Shown here piece after piece: positions 21,141-23,820 of a stretch of 23,820 bases of DNA. The notes beneath the pieces were generated by a model. It did not search any database, had not been told where the DNA came from, and worked only from the letters and a program-made list of their open reading frames with translations. Position 1 is the stretch's first letter. Each line of letters begins with the position of its first letter. The position numbers and the translations under genes are program-made. Origin of the DNA: Chloroflexota bacterium. Its GTDB lineage: Bacteria > Chloroflexota > Anaerolineae > Aggregatilineales > Phototrophicaceae. Where the stretch lies: the NCBI GenBank assembly GCA_023430545.1, contig JAEZAF010000004.1, forward strand, positions 1-23,820, written 5' to 3'.

Positions 21141-22622
21141 GTGGAAGTTTTAGGCCCGGCAATCCTCACCATTCTGCTGTTTAACGGTCTTCAGCGGATG
21201 GAAGACTGGCTGCATCAGCACGTCTTTAAGGTGGGATGGCTGGTGACCAAGAACTTCCAGACGACGACTATTCTGTATTACACCTTTTTCCTGCCGGGTG
21301 TCGTCCTCTATGAGCTTGTGCGTTATCTGGTGGCGGGTGCGCTGGATGTCCGCGCAGAACGTGCGATCGCGTTTCCTGAAAGTCAGGAGATCGCGGAGCT
21401 GAAGCTGAACTTCATTAAGCTGAACCGTAAAGCACCTGGCTGGAAGATCTTCATTATCAATGCCGCGCCGCCGCTGGTCGGTCTGGGGCTGATCTATCTG
21501 ATCGCGACCCGTGTCTTTGATTTTGAGGCGATCTTCGCCACGCTTACACCGGGTACACTGGAAGCGGTTGGGGCGATGTTCAGCCGGTTGTTCTCCACGC
21601 CGGATTTCTGGCTGTGGGCGTATCTGGTCTTTACGATCAGCGGCGTGACGATCCCCAACTGGATTGTCGTCAGCGACTGGCGCTCGATCTTCATGACGGT
21701 TGGTGGGGTGGCGGCGCTGCTGTTTCTGATTGGGATCGGGGAAAATGTCAGCGCGGCGCTGATCCCATCGGTTTCCAATGGTCTGAATACGCTGTCGCTG
21801 CTGTTTGCCCTGATGCTGATCCTCAACGGGCTTGGAATCGCGCTGCTGTCGGTGGTGGAGAACAGCATCGAACGGGTGACGGGTGATAGTGCCACCTTCA
21901 GGAATGGCAAGCTGATTGCCATGCGGCGCAGTGAGATCCTCGCTCTGCGTCAGCAGGAACGCGAGAAGAGCCTGAAGGCGCGTCAGCAGCAGCGCCAGAA
22001 ACCAGCCCTGCCTGCCGGTCCGCCGTCTATCTACCGCCTGCCTCTGACGATCCCCGGTCCGCCGGGGGATGAAGTGCTGACACGGGCAGCGACGCGCATT
22101 ATCGAACCGGAAGAACGCCCTGCGCTAGCAGATCGTCCACGCCGAGAACAGCCGAGTCAGATCACGGGCGCGGCTACGCCTGCTGCAACGACCGCGACGA
22201 CGGCGACACCCGCTGCCACACCAGCATCACCAGCGCCGCCGCAGCGTCCACCACCGCTGTTCAACCCGTCACGGGCCAGTTCGCGTCTGGACGATGACGA
22301 CGATGACGACGATGTGGATGAGATTGACGACACTGATGGCGAAGATACCGCTGATGCGGACGACGCCGACGAAATCGTAGTTCGCTCACCATCGCGTCCG
22401 GCGGTCAGTCCGTTTACACGCAGTACCGTATCTGCTGCATCAGCGGATGATGACGATCAGGATGACGACGAAGACGAAAGCGCATCATCCGCTGAACCGG
22501 TTTATGAAGATCTGGATGACGCGGTGTATCCGGATGATGATGATGATGACATCGAAGACGATTACGGGGATGATGACGAAGAAGATGAAGACGATGACGA
22601 CCTGATCAGCAGCCGTCTGTAA
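21141..22622 (+). CDS. Membrane protein with low-complexity acidic tail
   Basis: I do not recognise a family for this 493-residue protein. Residues 1-245 hold about six hydrophobic helices: near 2-15, 40-66, 103-122, 153-172, 184-200 and 212-236. Residues 255-290 are charged and Gln/Arg-rich, possibly a coiled coil. Residues 290-385 are Pro/Ala/Thr-rich with repeated ATPA-type units. The last 110 residues contain several runs of Asp and Glu, some encoded by repeated GAC/GAT codons, and end in DDDDLISSRL. It starts at GTG with ACAGGAG 7 bp ahead and follows tpiA by 43 bp, so it may share that message. Why a membrane protein with an acidic tail follows tpiA is unclear. Confidence 0.75.
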   Translation: MEVLGPAILTILLFNGLQRMEDWLHQHVFKVGWLVTKNFQTTTILYYTFFLPGVVLYELVRYLVAGALDVRAERAIAFPESQEIAELKLNFIKLNRKAPGWKIFIINAAPPLVGLGLIYLIATRVFDFEAIFATLTPGTLEAVGAMFSRLFSTPDFWLWAYLVFTISGVTIPNWIVVSDWRSIFMTVGGVAALLFLIGIGENVSAALIPSVSNGLNTLSLLFALMLILNGLGIALLSVVENSIERVTGDSATFRNGKLIAMRRSEILALRQQEREKSLKARQQQRQKPALPAGPPSIYRLPLTIPGPPGDEVLTRAATRIIEPEERPALADRPRREQPSQITGAATPAATTATTATPAATPASPAPPQRPPPLFNPSRASSRLDDDDDDDDVDEIDDTDGEDTADADDADEIVVRSPSRPAVSPFTRSTVSAASADDDDQDDDEDESASSAEPVYEDLDDAVYPDDDDDDIEDDYGDDDEEDEDDDDLISSRL

Positions 22623-22682
22623 GGGCCGGACATGTCCAGTCCGTTACAATCTATTCCTTCACCGGATCAGCGTATTCCGCTT

Positions 22683-23738
22683 TCAGACGGTCTCAGAGGG
22701 TGGCCGCTGCTTCTGGATGCGGACGGAGATCAGGGCGAAACCGGCGATTGCCAGCATTGCCATGGTCCCGAAGGCCACGAATTTAAACAGGCGGCTGCTG
22801 GTGATCAGGGTGAGGACACCGAAGAAGGTGCAGAAGGCGTAATAGAGCAGGGCGATCTGGCGCTGGTCGATGCCGATGTCCTGTAACCTGAAGTGCAGGT
22901 GACCGCGATCGCCCTTCATCGGATTGCGCCCCTTGCGCATGCGATTTACCACCTGCCACGCAAAGTCCAGCAGCGGCAGGCCCATTACCAGCAGGATGGT
23001 CGCCATCTTCGCGCCACCGATGATGCTCAGTGTGCCGAGCAGATAGCCGAGTACATACGCACCTCCACCCATGAAGACCTTCGCCGGGTAGAAGTTAAAC
23101 AGCAGAAAGCCTAATGACGCCCCCATCAGCGCCAGCGGCAGCAGGCTGACACTCGTCTGCTGGAGAATAAAAGCGCTGTGGATGAACAGCATCCCACCAG
23201 TGATAAAGGCCATTCCCGCCGCCAGACCGTCGATGCCGTCCATGAAATTGACGGTGTTCATCATGATCCCCAGCCACAGCATACTGAGCGTGACCGCCAC
23301 CAGCGGCGGAAACGGATCGGTCTGCTGGCCGGTCAGCGGATTATTGACCGCCTCGATGAAAATCTGGAAGCCGACGGCCACACCCGCCGCCACAATCTGC
23401 GCGACGCCAAGCTGAATGGCGTTCAGCTCGTAGATGTCGTCGATAATGCCGACGGTAAAGATCATGCAGGCACCGAGCATCAGCCCGGTAAAGCGGATGA
23501 TCTCATAGGGGTCGAATCGTGCAATCGGCAGGTACTGCGCCGCCAGTGCTGCTATCGCAAACGCGGCGAAAATGGCGATCCCGCCCAGTTTGGAGACCGG
23601 TCGTGCGTGCTGACGCCGTCCGCCGGGAATCGCCATGATGTTGAGGCGTAATCCCAGCCAGATACTGAGTGGCGTCAGGAGCAGCGAGAGGCTAAAGGCG
23701 AGGATGAAGACAATCAGAAAGGCGTAGAGGTCACTCAA
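22683..23738 (-). CDS. Polyprenyl-phosphate sugar-1-phosphate transferase (WecA/TagO/MraY family)
   Basis: This 351-residue integral membrane protein has about ten helices. It should move a UDP-sugar's sugar-1-phosphate (commonly GlcNAc-1-P) onto undecaprenyl phosphate, starting cell-surface glycopolymer synthesis. Family motifs are DD at 100-101 (IIDDIYEL), NTVNFMDGIDGLAAG at 161-175, and GHLHFRLQDIGI (279-290) with His280, His282 and Arg284. The third catalytic motif, normally FMGDxGx, reads FMGGGAY (222-228), with Gly225 where the metal-binding Asp is expected. It starts at TTG; an in-frame stop lies five codons upstream and the first helix needs this early start. It converges with the acidic-tail gene across 60 bp with no good terminator. 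Confidence 0.9.
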   Translation of the reverse strand: MSDLYAFLIVFILAFSLSLLLTPLSIWLGLRLNIMAIPGGRRQHARPVSKLGGIAIFAAFAIAALAAQYLPIARFDPYEIIRFTGLMLGACMIFTVGIIDDIYELNAIQLGVAQIVAAGVAVGFQIFIEAVNNPLTGQQTDPFPPLVAVTLSMLWLGIMMNTVNFMDGIDGLAAGMAFITGGMLFIHSAFILQQTSVSLLPLALMGASLGFLLFNFYPAKVFMGGGAYVLGYLLGTLSIIGGAKMATILLVMGLPLLDFAWQVVNRMRKGRNPMKGDRGHLHFRLQDIGIDQRQIALLYYAFCTFFGVLTLITSSRLFKFVAFGTMAMLAIAGFALISVRIQKQRPPSETV

Positions 23739-23820
23739 AACAGGTGCTGCCTATGGTGAGACTGCTGAAAAAGATTGCAAAAGGCGCAAAGGCCGCGTGT
23801 ATTGTCCCTGATTGCAGGTC
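23739..23820. other. Window end, no gene seen
   Basis: The last 82 bp hold no ORF with family features. They should carry the promoter of the sugar-phosphate transferase gene, but no clear hexamers were found. Confidence 0.4.

Overview
The window is 23.8 kb of a moderately GC-rich bacterial chromosome. No phage, plasmid or transposase gene is visible. The mix of proteins suggests a Chloroflexota bacterium, perhaps of the Anaerolineae: a CpXC zinc-ribbon protein, a DUF1461 membrane protein, a membrane-anchored YvcK, a DUF3052 protein and a membrane-fused spermidine-synthase-like protein. That placement is an inference from gene content; no rRNA gene is present to confirm it.

Left third (1-6364). 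A gene-free 440 bp begins with a nested stem-loop and a rho-independent terminator, then holds copy 1 of an unusual repeat. Next, on the minus strand, is a compact de novo pyrimidine operon transcribed pyrB-pyrC-pyrD-pyrE-pyrF and ending in a metallo-beta-lactamase-fold gene. Its gaps and overlaps run from -4 to +15 bp. Together the five enzymes take carbamoyl phosphate and aspartate to UMP; carA/carB, pyrR and pyrI are not in the window. A DUF971 gene with its own terminator lies just upstream of the operon.

Middle (6485-13928). A cytosolic GAF-PAS histidine kinase without a neighbouring response regulator is followed by a CpXC protein, both on the minus strand. Next are a DUF3052 gene (plus strand), a ROK-family kinase lacking the usual zinc cysteines, a YgjP-type metallopeptidase and a DoxX-like membrane protein. 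Copy 2 of the repeat follows in inverted orientation, then a flavodoxin of the HemG type. The two repeat copies bracket about 12.4 kb.

Right half (14116-23738). The plus-strand series is a membrane-fused spermidine-synthase-like protein, a DUF1461 (Lit-like) membrane protein, YvcK, gap, pgk, tpiA and an unrecognised membrane protein with a very acidic tail. gap-pgk-tpiA is the triose-phosphate segment of glycolysis and gluconeogenesis. YvcK, known elsewhere for growth on gluconeogenic carbon and for control of cell-wall precursor supply, sits immediately upstream. A convergent polyprenyl-phosphate sugar-phosphate transferase (WecA/TagO type) with an altered active-site motif closes the window.

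The most unusual signals are the bipartite hairpin repeat present as two inverted copies, an apparent Asp-to-Gly change in the WecA-type enzyme, a dihydroorotate dehydrogenase with mixed class 1/class 2 features, and small promoter-scale motifs in front of yvcK, gap and tpiA.
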